The notes: a model not told the origin generated them from the sequence alone. Shown: positions 42,147 through 50,654, counted from the stretch's first letter. The stretch: 64,000 nucleotides of DNA from Nitrospirota bacterium (GCA_023229435.1 JALNZF010000002.1:186001-250000), one strand, 5' to 3'. Numbers and translations: made by a program.

Positions 42147-42154
42147 GTTCCCTC

Positions 42155-42868
42155 CTATACCTCTCTTTTTACTTTGGCTTTTTTCATGGTAAGGCCGATC
42201 CCGTCGAACATGTAGAATATGGCAAAACCCCACCACATGGTATAGACCACGTAGAATACGAGAAGCCCTGTCATGATGAGCGCCTTGTCCGCAACCTGCT
42301 GCGCCTCGATCTTGTAGTAATTATATGCCGGCTCCACGGCCTTCTTCATCACATCAGAGACGATCTTTGCCTCTTCGATCTTGCCCTGCTTCTTGAGCGC
42401 CTTGTCCATGGTCTTGAGCAGGACATGCCATGACTCCATGACCTTCTTTTCCTCGACTCCGTAGCGCTTGGCAACCGTTGCGCCGTCGTTCTTGAACATG
42501 TCGTCAGCATCCTGGAGTATCTTCGACATCAGTACGCCGAGATTGCCATTGACCTGAAGCTCCGGGTTCGCGTTTTTCGCATCAATGCCCGCATCAGCAA
42601 GGAGCTTCACGGTGCCGTCAATCTGTTCCGGCTTTTCATATTTTATCGCGATCGCCAGGGAAGTATTCGCAAACTTCTCGTTACTCTTCATGACCTTGGG
42701 AATGAAGTAGGACGACCCTTTCGAAAGCTTGTTGAACATATCGTCGGCGTATACAAGCCCGTTCCTGCCGTCACCGAAGACAGGCGAGAAGATAAGAGCG
42801 AGCACGCCGGCAAAGGTCACCGCAAGGAATGCTCCGGTGAAAAATGTGGATTTATTTTTTATGATCAT
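42155..42868 (-). CDS. Two-helix membrane protein partnered with the TauE-like permease
   Basis: 237 residues. The first helix, near 10-30 (FFTGAFLAVTFAGVLALIFS), may be an uncleaved signal; a helical soluble domain of about 155 residues follows, probably extracytoplasmic (KLSKGSSYFIPKVMKSNEKF, YGVEEKKVMESWHVLLKTMD); the second helix is near 200-222 (LLVFYVVYTMWWGFAIFYMF). It starts 2 bp after tauE ends, implying tight coupling and probably a complex. I recognise no named family. Confidence 0.7.
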   Translation of the reverse strand: MIIKNKSTFFTGAFLAVTFAGVLALIFSPVFGDGRNGLVYADDMFNKLSKGSSYFIPKVMKSNEKFANTSLAIAIKYEKPEQIDGTVKLLADAGIDAKNANPELQVNGNLGVLMSKILQDADDMFKNDGATVAKRYGVEEKKVMESWHVLLKTMDKALKKQGKIEEAKIVSDVMKKAVEPAYNYYKIEAQQVADKALIMTGLLVFYVVYTMWWGFAIFYMFDGIGLTMKKAKVKREV

Positions 42869-42870
42869 GG

Positions 42871-44115
42871 CTATGCCTCCTCTCTGAGCGTTTTAATGTT
42901 GGCAAAGAACTTGCTGAAGATCCAGATGCCGAAGATGGCGACCACGACCCAGAAAATGATGTTGCCGAAAAATTCGATTGCGTTGATGGTCGTCTTGGAC
43001 ATGTTTATGTACTCAAGTTCCACCATCTTTTTGGGCAGCGTTGCCGCCCGGTTGATGAATCCCGCGAGGATGGACACGGCGTAGAACCCGCGGATCTGGA
43101 TGCCCTTCACCACCTTGGTCGTGAGTGCGCCGACCTGGATGCCGATGAGCGAACCGATCAGCATGCCCATGGCCAGGGTATAGAACACATAGCCGTAGAT
43201 GGCGTACTGCACGATGGAGGCCAGTCCCGCGGTAAAGATGATCTGGAGAATATCCGTGCCTACGGTAGTCGCCGTGGACACGCCGAAGGTGTACACGAAC
43301 ATGGGAAAGGTGACGAACCCGCCGCCCACACCCATGATGGCGGCCAGGATGCCGACGATCATGCCGCCCATGGCAATAAACACGCCGGAGATCTTCTTGC
43401 CTCCCTCGACATAATCTTCGTCAAAGGTGATCATGGGCGGGATATTCATGCTCTGGAGCTTCCGAGCGAAGTCGGTCGTGCCCGAGGACCCGCCGTGGGC
43501 ATCGCCGCCCGTCGCATGGCGGGATTTCCAGAAGTCCATCATGGCATACACGCCGAGAAAGCCGAGCAGGACAGCATAGACCAGGCTGATGAACGCCTCG
43601 GAAAGAAGCGGATCCTTGTCATAGAGAAACCTGTTGATGGAGCCGCCGATGAACGTCCCGGCGCCCGAACCGACGAGGAACGCTATTGCCAGCTTCGTCG
43701 ATACGTTACCGAGCTTTTTATGGACCGTGGTGCCCATGATGGCCTTGGCAAAGATGTGGAACACGTCGGTGCCCACAGCCAGGATGCCCTTGACGCCCGC
43801 GGCCATAAGCGCCGGGGTGATGATAAATCCGCCGCCCGCGCCAATACAGCCGGTGATGAGCCCTGCGGCCAGGCCGATGGCGATCGAGATCAGAAAGATG
43901 CTGTCTGAATAAAATGCCGGTGCATAGGCGGTCTTGCCGCCCAGCATATTACCAGCGTCTGCCAGTGTAATGATCAGAATCGGCATCAGCATGAGCAACA
44001 GGAGCCACATCTTCTTCCGGTTATGAATGATGCTCATGGAGACCTCATAGTCCCACTTGGCGTGCGCTATGGACGCCGCTTTCAAAAATTCGTAGGTGTT
44101 TCTCATTGCTCCCAT
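42871..44115 (-). CDS. TauE/SafE family permease (sulfite exporter-like)
   Basis: 414 residues, eight or more membrane helices. The family repeat is seen twice: LAAGLITGCIGAGGGFIITP near 80-100 and VGILAAIMGVGGGFVTFPMF near 250-270, each followed by the conserved AVGTD / TVGTD segment. A long N-terminal cytoplasmic arm (about 35 residues) and an insert rich in Gly and His (HATGGDAHGGSSG) between the halves are unusual for the basic family. Members export sulfite, sulfoacetate or other small organic anions; the substrate here is not readable. It lies in a gntR-tauE-membrane protein-usp operon. Confidence 0.87.
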   Translation of the reverse strand: MGAMRNTYEFLKAASIAHAKWDYEVSMSIIHNRKKMWLLLLMLMPILIITLADAGNMLGGKTAYAPAFYSDSIFLISIAIGLAAGLITGCIGAGGGFIITPALMAAGVKGILAVGTDVFHIFAKAIMGTTVHKKLGNVSTKLAIAFLVGSGAGTFIGGSINRFLYDKDPLLSEAFISLVYAVLLGFLGVYAMMDFWKSRHATGGDAHGGSSGTTDFARKLQSMNIPPMITFDEDYVEGGKKISGVFIAMGGMIVGILAAIMGVGGGFVTFPMFVYTFGVSTATTVGTDILQIIFTAGLASIVQYAIYGYVFYTLAMGMLIGSLIGIQVGALTTKVVKGIQIRGFYAVSILAGFINRAATLPKKMVELEYINMSKTTINAIEFFGNIIFWVVVAIFGIWIFSKFFANIKTLREEA

Positions 44116-44148
44116 ATCAAACCCTCCTCTGTATATTTTTGTGACCGG

Positions 44149-44892
44149 TTACGAGGTAATCTGTATCAGTTCCGTCTGGATCTTGTACTTTCTGCCACAT
44201 CCCATCAAGCGGGTATAGGCGATCGGGCTCCCATCGGACGCAACGAGAAGCCGATGGAGCAGGAGCATCGGCGTGCCAACACCGGTCTTGAGAATTGAAG
44301 CGGCGTCGTCGGTCATTCCGGTGATCTCGATCATCTGGACGACCTTGAAGATCTTTTTTGTTGACTTCTGCTGCACCATTTCATAAAAAGGGGTCTGACA
44401 GACCTCAAACTCTGCTATGTCGGGAACGCTGTCGAGCGGAATGAATGACTCCTCAAGGTAGGCAGGCTCACTGTTCACGACCCTCTTGCAGAGAATGTAG
44501 TAGATGTCGCCTTCGGCCTTTAAATAATTTTTCACGTCCGCAGGCGGCACCTTGATCCCTTTCACCAGAAGCTCCTTTCGTGCGCTCACCCCCTCTCCGA
44601 ACATATCTTCGGTCAATCTTGTTTTCATGGTTATGCCGAGGTCTGGAATTGAATGCTTGACAAAGGTGCCTTTGCCCTGCAATTTTTTGAGATACCCGGT
44701 CCGTACCAGATCGGCAATGGCCATCCGGATCGTTGCCTTGCTCACATCATAGATTTTGCAAAGCTCGTCTTCAGTAGGAATCTGCGATCCCACAGGCCAT
44801 TCGCGAGTCTCTATCTTTTCTTTGATAATAGAGAACATCTGGACATAGAGCTTTTGCTGGCTTTCTCTATCTATTGTCTTATTAGTCAACAT
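44149..44892 (-). CDS. GntR-family regulator with UTRA ligand domain (HutC subfamily)
   Basis: 247 residues. The winged-helix domain at 15-80 contains IPTEDELCKIYDVSKATIRM and YLKKLQGKGTFV. A UTRA effector domain follows (YILCKRVVNSEPAYLEESFI, ending GSPIAYTRLMGCGRKYKIQT). It precedes tauE by 33 bp on the same strand and most likely represses this operon until a small-molecule ligand, perhaps the substrate of the permease, binds. Ligand unknown. Confidence 0.9.
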   Translation of the reverse strand: MLTNKTIDRESQQKLYVQMFSIIKEKIETREWPVGSQIPTEDELCKIYDVSKATIRMAIADLVRTGYLKKLQGKGTFVKHSIPDLGITMKTRLTEDMFGEGVSARKELLVKGIKVPPADVKNYLKAEGDIYYILCKRVVNSEPAYLEESFIPLDSVPDIAEFEVCQTPFYEMVQQKSTKKIFKVVQMIEITGMTDDAASILKTGVGTPMLLLHRLLVASDGSPIAYTRLMGCGRKYKIQTELIQITS

Positions 44893-44933
44893 AAGTTTAT
44901 TTCTTCAGGTTGTTATAATGATTATTATTGGTC

Positions 44934-44968
44934 AAAAAAATCGGGGTTTTCTTTTTCAGGAAAGCCCG
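44934..44968 (-). terminator. Intrinsic terminator after the 48-residue gene
   Basis: On the minus strand CGGGCTTTC (44960-44968) pairs with GAAAACCCCG (44942-44951) and is followed by ATTTTTTT. It separates the small sigma-54 gene from gntR. Confidence 0.65.
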
Positions 44969-45026
44969 AATGATCCACATATTATGTTGTCAAGAAGCAT
45001 GCGCAAACTTAGGAGATCAGCACAGA

Positions 45027-45173
45027 TTATTTTCTAACAGAAATAAGCTCCGCGCTTTTCTCATCCCGGGCAATATCATTCCCGGCTATTCTGTTCGCTT
45101 CGTCGAATTCTCCAGCCTCGGCAAAGGTGATTGCTACCATGATATCCTCTATCATTTTTATTAGTTTTTCCAT
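45027..45173 (-). CDS. 48-residue protein of the FAEAG small-protein family (copy 2)
   Basis: The gene reads MEKLIKMIEDIMVAITFAEA, then GEFDEANRIAGNDIARDEKS, ending VRK. A strong ribosome site (CAGGAGGT) lies 8 bases before the ATG, a sigma-54 promoter at 45210-45226 and its own terminator downstream, so it is a monocistronic, regulated small gene. It is paralogous to the 44-residue product at 37230. The amphipathic N-terminal helix and the FAEAG-(F/Y)-(D/E)-x-A motif are the conserved part. Function is unknown; both copies sit in the usp/sigma-54 cluster. Confidence 0.75.
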   Translation of the reverse strand: MEKLIKMIEDIMVAITFAEAGEFDEANRIAGNDIARDEKSAELISVRK

Positions 45174-45209
45174 CTAATACCTCCTGAATCAATTTCTATC
45201 TTATTGTAT

Positions 45210-45226
45210 TACAAGAGACATGCCAT
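45210..45226 (-). promoter_or_regulatory. Sigma-54-like promoter of the 48-residue gene
   Basis: The minus strand reads ATGGCATGTCTCTTGTA, matching the -24 block TGGCA and -12 block TTG with correct spacing; the last C of TTGC is T. The start would be near 45199. Confidence 0.55.
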
Positions 45227-45327
45227 ATTATAACTGGTTGAAATTTATATTAATTTTAATGTTGTGGGCATGGTGGTGCAATCAAATGATGCGGTTTTTT
45301 ATTAAATTGTGCGATTTTTCGTGGCAG

Positions 45328-45352
45328 TTAGTGCACCATGATGTTGCACTAA
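45328..45352. promoter_or_regulatory. Perfect dyad TTAGTGCA-N9-TGCACTAA, likely activator (enhancer) site
   Basis: An 8-bp perfect inverted repeat about 105 bp upstream of the sigma-54 promoter and immediately behind the sigma-54 regulator gene. It resembles the dyad at 36998-37019. Further GTGCA/GTGCG half sites occur at 45270-45315. Confidence 0.6.
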
Positions 45353-45358
45353 GTTTAT

Positions 45359-46663
45359 TTATGTTGCGATATTATATTGTTTTATTTTTCTTTGAAGTTG
45401 CTGCCGGTAGATACCGAGGGCTGTTGCTGCGCGGGATATGTTTCCATTAGCCTCACGGAGCGCTGAAGCTATAGTTTCTTTTTCCGTTGCCACGATGGCA
45501 TCCCGAAGCCGCTGTGCCGCGGGTCTGGGTTTAGCAGGGGATGTCAGCATAAGATAGGGAGGGAGATCGGTCGGCAGAATGTCCGAGGTGTTCGCGAAGG
45601 ATATGGCGCGTTCAATGATGTTCTCAAGTTCACGCACATTGCCTGGATAGCTGTGCTCCTTGAGGATGTGCAGGGCATCGCTGGAAATGCCCTTGATCAT
45701 GATGTCTTTCCGCTTTGCCGCATGTTCCTGGATAAAATGTTTTGCGAGAAGCGGCACATCCTCCAACCGGTCGCGCAGCGGGGGCAGATGGATATTGATA
45801 ACGTTCAGCCGGTAAAAGAGATCTTCCCTGAAGGTTCCGCGCTGGCAGGCTGTCTTGAGGTCGACGTTCGTGGCGGCTATGTAACGCACATCCACGTTCA
45901 TATGACGCATTCCGCCGATCCGCATGATCTCCCCTTCCTGGAGGACCCGCAGGATCTTTGTCTGGAATAACAACGAAACATCTCCGATCTCGTCAAAAAA
46001 GACCGTTCCGCCGTCAGCCTGTTCAAGAAGGCCTTTCTTCATGTACTGGGCGCCGGTGAACGATCCCTTTTCAAATCCGAAAAGCTCCGACTCAAGAAGC
46101 GTGTCCGGGATCGCGCTGCAGTTTATGGTCATGAACGACTTTTCGTTCCGCGGGCTCCAGCGATGGATCGCGCGGGCGATAAGCTCCTTGCCCGAACCGC
46201 TCTCACCGGTGATCAGCACATTGCTCTCGCTCGCCGCGGCCTTTTTAATAAGCCCGAAGACCTCCTGCATGGGCTTGCTCGTCCCGATAATCTCATCAAA
46301 TCCATACTTTTGGTTCAGGATCTGTTTTTTGTGCTTCTCGATGACCTGACTCAGGGTCTCTGTGGTCAACGGCTTTCCCAGATAATCGCTCGCCCCCAGT
46401 TTCATAGCCTCCACTGCCCGGTTCAGGTCCGGATGAGAGAAGGCTATGACGGGCATGCTCTGTCGCACGTCCAGAAGCCGATGCTGCCAGTTCTCTGTAT
46501 CAAGGTCCAGCAAGGCGATATCATACCCTTCCATGCCGGCGGGAACTGTTCCCGAAGTGTCACTCTCCCTGCTCTGATTCTGCGTATCAGAAGTAAAACC
46601 GGTAGCCTTGAACAGGGCCGCGATGTACTTCGATTCATCGGATATGATTAGGATGTTGAGCAT
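45359..46663 (-). CDS. Sigma-54-dependent regulator with divergent receiver domain
   Basis: 434 residues. The N-terminal domain looks like a receiver (LNILIISDES, LLDLDTEN near 52, YLGKPLT), but the acidic pocket is reduced and no kinase gene is adjacent, so phosphorylation is uncertain. The AAA+ domain is complete: Walker A GESGSGKE, the sigma-54 loop GSFTGA, Walker B GTVFFDEIGD, and the R-finger region FREDLFYRLNVINI. The C-terminal HTH is NGNISRAATALGIYRQQLQR. Directly downstream lie a perfect dyad, a sigma-54 promoter and the 48-residue gene, its probable target. Confidence 0.9.
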   Translation of the reverse strand: MLNILIISDESKYIAALFKATGFTSDTQNQSRESDTSGTVPAGMEGYDIALLDLDTENWQHRLLDVRQSMPVIAFSHPDLNRAVEAMKLGASDYLGKPLTTETLSQVIEKHKKQILNQKYGFDEIIGTSKPMQEVFGLIKKAAASESNVLITGESGSGKELIARAIHRWSPRNEKSFMTINCSAIPDTLLESELFGFEKGSFTGAQYMKKGLLEQADGGTVFFDEIGDVSLLFQTKILRVLQEGEIMRIGGMRHMNVDVRYIAATNVDLKTACQRGTFREDLFYRLNVINIHLPPLRDRLEDVPLLAKHFIQEHAAKRKDIMIKGISSDALHILKEHSYPGNVRELENIIERAISFANTSDILPTDLPPYLMLTSPAKPRPAAQRLRDAIVATEKETIASALREANGNISRAATALGIYRQQLQRKIKQYNIAT

Positions 46664-46773
46664 AATAAATAAGACGACGGACGATGGACGACAGAAGAGG
46701 GACGAAAAGGAAAGGATACGCGCGTCCCTCGTCCTTGTGCGCGTAGCGAACGATCATCCCTCATCCCTCGTAG

Positions 46774-47667
46774 TCATTTCCGCTTCACTACCAGCACCGC
46801 GCAGGACGACAGTACGATCACCCGCTCTGCCACGCTGCCCATGAGGAGTTTTTCCAGACCGGTCCGGCCATGACTTCCCAGCACGATGAGGTCCGCGTTC
46901 TTGTCCCTGGCGATCTCGATGATGGCGTCGGCGGGCCTGCCGCTCATGACAAAGGCCTTTACCGCGACACCTTCTTTCTGCGCCGCTTCTTTAACTGACT
47001 TGACGTTCTTCTCCGCCTCGTGCATCTCTTTATCCGCGATGAGTTCCTTGTGGGTCATGGTCAAGTCGATGTCCGTGGGGGTCATAAGCTCTGACGGAAC
47101 CACACTGATGACCGTCAACTCGCTCTTGTTCTGCTTCGCAAGCCCGATGGCCTCGGACGCCGCTGCAAGCGAGTATTTCGAGCCGTCCGTCGCAACCACG
47201 ATGCTCTTGAAATCCACCTGCGCCGCCTTTGGCACGACTAACACGTTGCATGGCGCGTGGCCGATTACGCGCGAGGTGACACTCCCCATCATAAGCCGCT
47301 TCAGCCCCGAACGGCCGCGCCTTCCCATAATGATCATCGATACCTTGTTCTTGGCCGCTTCGTCGGAAATATAGTTAAAGGAGTCTTCACCTTCAAGGAT
47401 GCTGGTGGTGCAATCCACCCCCTCTTTTTTTGCCCGTTCTTTCACGGATCCGAGATGCTCCTGTGCGGACTTCTCAGCTTTTTCCAGAAGCTGGGGCGCG
47501 ATCGTTTCATACTCAGGGTTCGTTTCGATCACGGATAATACCGAAAGCTTGCTTGAACACCGTTTTGCGAGCCGGATGGCCTCGCGTATGGCGCCCTCGC
47601 TGAATTGTGAAGCATCTGTTGCAAGAAGCAACTTCTCAGTATTTACCACCGGACATATCTCTGCCAT
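46774..47667 (-). CDS. Tandem universal stress protein (two intact Usp domains)
   Basis: 297 residues from the ATG at 47667, with GGAGG upstream. Each half carries the ATP-binding signature: IMGRRGRSGLKRLMMGSVTS near 115-135 and VLGSHGRTGLEKLLMGSVAE near 270-290. It therefore probably binds ATP at both sites, in contrast to the tandem Usp at 36167. Halves start LLLATDASQFSEGAIREAIR and SIVVATDGSKYSLAAASEAI. It has its own sigma-70 promoter and is not linked to the sigma-54 genes. Confidence 0.92.
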   Translation of the reverse strand: MAEICPVVNTEKLLLATDASQFSEGAIREAIRLAKRCSSKLSVLSVIETNPEYETIAPQLLEKAEKSAQEHLGSVKERAKKEGVDCTTSILEGEDSFNYISDEAAKNKVSMIIMGRRGRSGLKRLMMGSVTSRVIGHAPCNVLVVPKAAQVDFKSIVVATDGSKYSLAAASEAIGLAKQNKSELTVISVVPSELMTPTDIDLTMTHKELIADKEMHEAEKNVKSVKEAAQKEGVAVKAFVMSGRPADAIIEIARDKNADLIVLGSHGRTGLEKLLMGSVAERVIVLSSCAVLVVKRK

Positions 47668-47764
47668 AATAACCTCCATGTTGCAGCTTTAGTGGCTTTC
47701 CATTATTAGACAATTGAACGCGCAACAAAATGTGGCAACCGTACATATTTGATGCATCATCAAT

Positions 47765-47793
47765 ATCATAATGATAATTATGCGATATGTCAA
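47765..47793 (-). promoter_or_regulatory. Sigma-70 promoter of the tandem usp gene
   Basis: Minus-strand TTGACA (47788-47793, perfect) and TATGAT (47765-47770) are 17 bp apart. The leader would be about 90 nt. Confidence 0.6.
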
Positions 47794-47921
47794 CTTGTTC
47801 CGGGATTATTAAGACGAGATAAATCCAGATCACCACTGGCCCCGATATGATCGAACGTGAACACGTCACATCAGGGCCGGAAAATCAAATAGATTTTTAG
47901 TAAGGATTTGTTTTATTAAGA

Positions 47922-47997
47922 TGGTGGTCCCAACGGGAATCGAACCCGTGTCTCCGGCGTGAGAGGCCAGCGTCCTAGGCCGCTAGACGATGGGACC
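47922..47997 (-). tRNA. tRNA-Glu (anticodon CTC)
   Basis: 76 nt with encoded CCA. The acceptor stem GGTCCCA pairs with TGGGACC, the anticodon loop is CCTCTCA-like with CTC in the anticodon position, and the TPsiC arm has GGTTCGATTCC. Confidence 0.92.
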
Positions 47998-48011
47998 ATG
48001 CTTGGTGAAGC

Positions 48012-48115
48012 GTCAGATTGGAAATTGGAGATTGCATATTGAAGATTGTAAAATGAAAAAGCCTGATCGGATTGCAACAATTTCCAATTTGCAATTTCCA
48101 ATCTTCATTTTACAA
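48012..48115. repeat. AATTTCCAAT-type reiterated inverted repeat between two tRNA genes
   Basis: attggaaattggagattg on the left and caatttgcaatttccaatc on the right are inverse versions of the same reiterated unit, as are gattgtaaaatgaa and ttcattttacaat. The unit belongs to a type of low-complexity dyad also seen at 32548-32610. Confidence 0.5.
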
Positions 48116-48127
48116 TAGGTCGTTACA

Positions 48128-48201
48128 TGGTTGGGGGAGGAGGATTCGAACCCCCGTAGACAGGTTCAGAGCCTGCCGTCCTACCACTGGACGATCCCCC
48201 A
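48128..48201 (-). tRNA. tRNA-Gln (anticodon CTG)
   Basis: 74 nt with encoded CCA. It starts TGGGGGA as bacterial tRNA-Gln genes do. Anticodon stem CAGG/CCTG encloses CTCTGAA, placing CTG in the anticodon. The TPsiC arm has GGTTCGAATCC. Confidence 0.92.
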
Positions 48202-48219
48202 GTCGTTCACAGCCCCAGC

Positions 48220-48248
48220 ACTATATCCAAATCACAAGCGCCTGTCAA
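48220..48248 (-). promoter_or_regulatory. Strong sigma-70 promoter of tRNA-Gln
   Basis: TTGACA (48243-48248, perfect) and TATAGT (48220-48225) with 17 bp between, ending 18 bp before the tRNA. It may also drive tRNA-Glu. I see nothing else coding between here and 48497. Confidence 0.7.
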
Positions 48249-48497
48249 GGGCAAAAACCCGATTTTCCCTGTAGTTCAGCATCCCTTGCGGACTGGATTA
48301 CATCGTGAAAACACTCAGGACATCCGCAACGGTTACGATGCCTGTTTCGGTATTCGGTAACGCCATACGTCTTTTACGTTACCGTTGACCGCTTGACGAT
48401 ACGGGCTTCGTCACCGTTACCTCCTTGCTTAACGTACGATATATTCCAGGGACCTGTGTCGTAACAACAGAAAAATGCCCGTTTTCCCGAGTGGTGA

Positions 48498-49181
48498 TCA
48501 CTGCTTCTTCAAGAACACCGCAAAGGCACCGTTCCCTCCCAGCGCGCGCGGCGCCGGTGAAAACTCCGCAACAAGCCCCTTCCCCTTTTTCCTCAGCCAC
48601 TCGGCCACAGCCCCCTGCAATACCGGGCCCTCGGGAGAATTGATGCCCTTACCCGTGATCACGAGCACCGCCTGCTGCCCTCCGCTGTATGCATCGGCAA
48701 CAAACTGCTCAAGCCGCATAAGTGCCTCGTCCTTGAGAAAGCCGTGGAGATCAAGCTCCCGGCTGATTCGGATCGTACCGCGTTTCAGCTGCCGCATTCT
48801 GCTCGTCGGTGACCGTCGCTCCGCATCTTCAAGTTCCCGCTCAGGTACTCTATCGCCGAAGGTCGTTCCGATCTTCTGCATGGCAACGAGAAAAAGCCGG
48901 CTGTCTTCCGGCGCGCGGACCGTGGTTTCCACAGGGGCCTGCCGGGTAGCCGAGAGATCGTGCGCGTCAGGAGCTTGACCGAATCTCTTTGCTCCCTCTG
49001 TTGCGCGAAGAAAGAGCGAGGCATCGTCTTCATCGGTGCTGCTGTTGTTCTTCTTGCGCACCAGGGGCGTTGTGCTTTTTTTTGAAGATCCGGCTGTTGC
49101 GGGAACACGGCCTTTCAGGGACGTGAACGGTGTGTTTTTAAAATCCGGTTGTGGCCAAGCCGGGGGTTTGCTTTTTTTCAT
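48498..49181 (-). CDS. Smr-domain protein
   Basis: 227 residues from the ATG at 49181. The first 130 residues are polar and low in order (rich in Ser, Lys, Arg). The C-terminal 85 form a Smr domain, as at the end of MutS2: RELDLHGFLKDEALMRLEQF near 140, AVLVITGKGINSPEGPVLQG near 180, and ALGGNGAFAVFL at the end. The LDxH and TGxG motifs are intact, so it may nick or bind branched DNA or RNA. Stand-alone Smr proteins of this shape are widespread; their biological role varies. The start has no clear ribosome site. Confidence 0.82.
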   Translation of the reverse strand: MKKSKPPAWPQPDFKNTPFTSLKGRVPATAGSSKKSTTPLVRKKNNSSTDEDDASLFLRATEGAKRFGQAPDAHDLSATRQAPVETTVRAPEDSRLFLVAMQKIGTTFGDRVPERELEDAERRSPTSRMRQLKRGTIRISRELDLHGFLKDEALMRLEQFVADAYSGGQQAVLVITGKGINSPEGPVLQGAVAEWLRKKGKGLVAEFSPAPRALGGNGAFAVFLKKQ

Positions 49182-49311
49182 ATGCGGATTTGAGGAACCA
49201 GCTCGATGAGCTGGAACCATAGGCGTTCTTCAACAAGCTGTTCAGAATAAAGATCAATCGGAAATACCGCTCATTATGTTAATCTTGTTTAAATCCGAAG
49301 TATTCGGGAAA

Positions 49312-50544
49312 TTAATGGTTGGGATACCTCTCGCCGATGCTGCGGATCGTGTCCATGCAGGATAAAAACAATTCAACGATCTCCGGATCGAAGAAGGTGC
49401 CGGAACAGGCCTTCAACTCCTCAAGGATCTGCGTCTCGTCCCACCGCTCTTTATACGCCCGGTGTGATCCGAGGGCGTCATACACGTCGGCAAGAGCAAC
49501 GATCCTTCCGAATATGGGGATCTCCTCCCCTTTTATGGGCCGCGCCGTTCCATCGCTCATCTCGTAGCCCGGAAGCACCTGGCCGTCACTGACGTTCACA
49601 TGCCCCGGATAACCCGTCCCGTCCCATTTCTCATGATGCGTGAGGGCAACGACCGCCGCCATTTCATCGAACTCGGAATATTTTTCGGAAAACAGCCGCG
49701 CGCCCAGAATGGTGTGCTGCTTCATGACATCGCGCTCAGTATCGTCGAGTCGGCCCGGCTTTTTCAGGATCGAATCGGAGATCGCCACCTTGCCCACATC
49801 ATGGAGCATGGCCGCCATGCGGAGGATGTCGCGGTTCTTATCGATCACAACTTCGGGAACGCCCTGCTTCCCGGCCCACACCTCATAGATCGCAACCGCA
49901 TAGGACGCGACGCGGTTCACATGGGCGCCCGTTTCCATGGGGTCGCGCAGTTCCGCCATTTTGATGGTACGGAGGATCATGGCCCGGGTCATCTGTGCCC
50001 GTTCGATGGCCACCGCGGCCATATTGGCAAAGTGCAGGATCAGGGGCTCGTCCTTTTTCGAGAAGGGAACGACCCTGCCCTTGGAATCCTTCGCATTGAT
50101 AAGCTGGAGAACGCCGATGGTATCGCCGCGGTTGGTCTTGAGCGGGAATGTCAGCATGGACTGGGTCCGGTACCCCGAGAGGTCATCGTAAGACTTGCTG
50201 AACGAATAGGGCAGACCGGAGCGGAGCTTGTAGGCATCCGGGATGTTCACGGATTCACCGGTGTTCGCCACGTAGCCCGAGATCGTCTGGTTGTTGATGG
50301 GTATCGAGAAGGTGGAATAGATCAGCTTCCTGCCGGGCGAGAGCTTTTTCTGCTGCGTATCGTTCTGGGTATAGCTGAACTTTAACGTGTCCTTTTCCTT
50401 AATATAGATCGATCCTGCATCAGCGGTGACAAGCTGGCGAGCCTCGCGAAGGATCCGTTCAAGAAGCACATCGACATCCTTCACCTCGGTGAGCTCCACG
50501 CCCAGTCTCATGATCATATTGAGCATCTGTTTTTCGCTCGGCAT
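49312..50544 (-). CDS. GAF/HD-GYP domain protein (probable cyclic di-GMP phosphodiesterase)
   Basis: 410 residues. An N-terminal GAF sensor (about 20-185, ARQLVTADAGSIYIKEKD... IGVLQLINAKD) is joined to an HD-GYP domain: MAAMLHDVGKVAISDSILKK near 245, HHEKWDGTGYPGHV near 305, ALADVYDALGSHRAYKE near 360. HD (LHDVGK) and GYP (GTGYP) motifs are intact, so hydrolysis of c-di-GMP is likely. A predicted promoter lies so close that the AUG at 50544 would be leaderless; alternatively translation starts at Met-7. Confidence 0.9.
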   Translation of the reverse strand: MPSEKQMLNMIMRLGVELTEVKDVDVLLERILREARQLVTADAGSIYIKEKDTLKFSYTQNDTQQKKLSPGRKLIYSTFSIPINNQTISGYVANTGESVNIPDAYKLRSGLPYSFSKSYDDLSGYRTQSMLTFPLKTNRGDTIGVLQLINAKDSKGRVVPFSKKDEPLILHFANMAAVAIERAQMTRAMILRTIKMAELRDPMETGAHVNRVASYAVAIYEVWAGKQGVPEVVIDKNRDILRMAAMLHDVGKVAISDSILKKPGRLDDTERDVMKQHTILGARLFSEKYSEFDEMAAVVALTHHEKWDGTGYPGHVNVSDGQVLPGYEMSDGTARPIKGEEIPIFGRIVALADVYDALGSHRAYKERWDETQILEELKACSGTFFDPEIVELFLSCMDTIRSIGERYPNH

Positions 50545-50549
50545 GTTTA

Positions 50550-50578
50550 ATAGTATCGATATCGCCCTAATTTGTCAA
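50550..50578 (-). promoter_or_regulatory. Sigma-70 promoter overlapping the start of the HD-GYP gene
   Basis: Minus-strand TTGACA (50573-50578, perfect) and TACTAT (50550-50555) are 17 bp apart. Only 5 nt separate the -10 box from the ATG at 50544. Confidence 0.55.
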
Positions 50579-50610
50579 TCAGCGAATGCGGCGACCCTGC
50601 TATTTAACAA

Positions 50611-50639
50611 TTGACTCATGCGGGCTTTTTTGATATAGT
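50611..50639 (+). promoter_or_regulatory. Sigma-70 promoter of the DksA-like gene
   Basis: TTGACT (50611-50616) and TATAGT (50634-50639) are 17 bp apart. The start would be near 50646, giving a 72-nt leader that contains the hairpin at 50655-50695. Confidence 0.6.
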
Positions 50640-50654
50640 ACACCATTAAATCTC

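Noticed and set aside
47705..47740. A sigma-54 promoter of the tandem usp gene at 46774
   Set aside because: TTGCCAC...TTGC has the wrong spacing by one base and lacks the GG; a consensus sigma-70 promoter lies further upstream.
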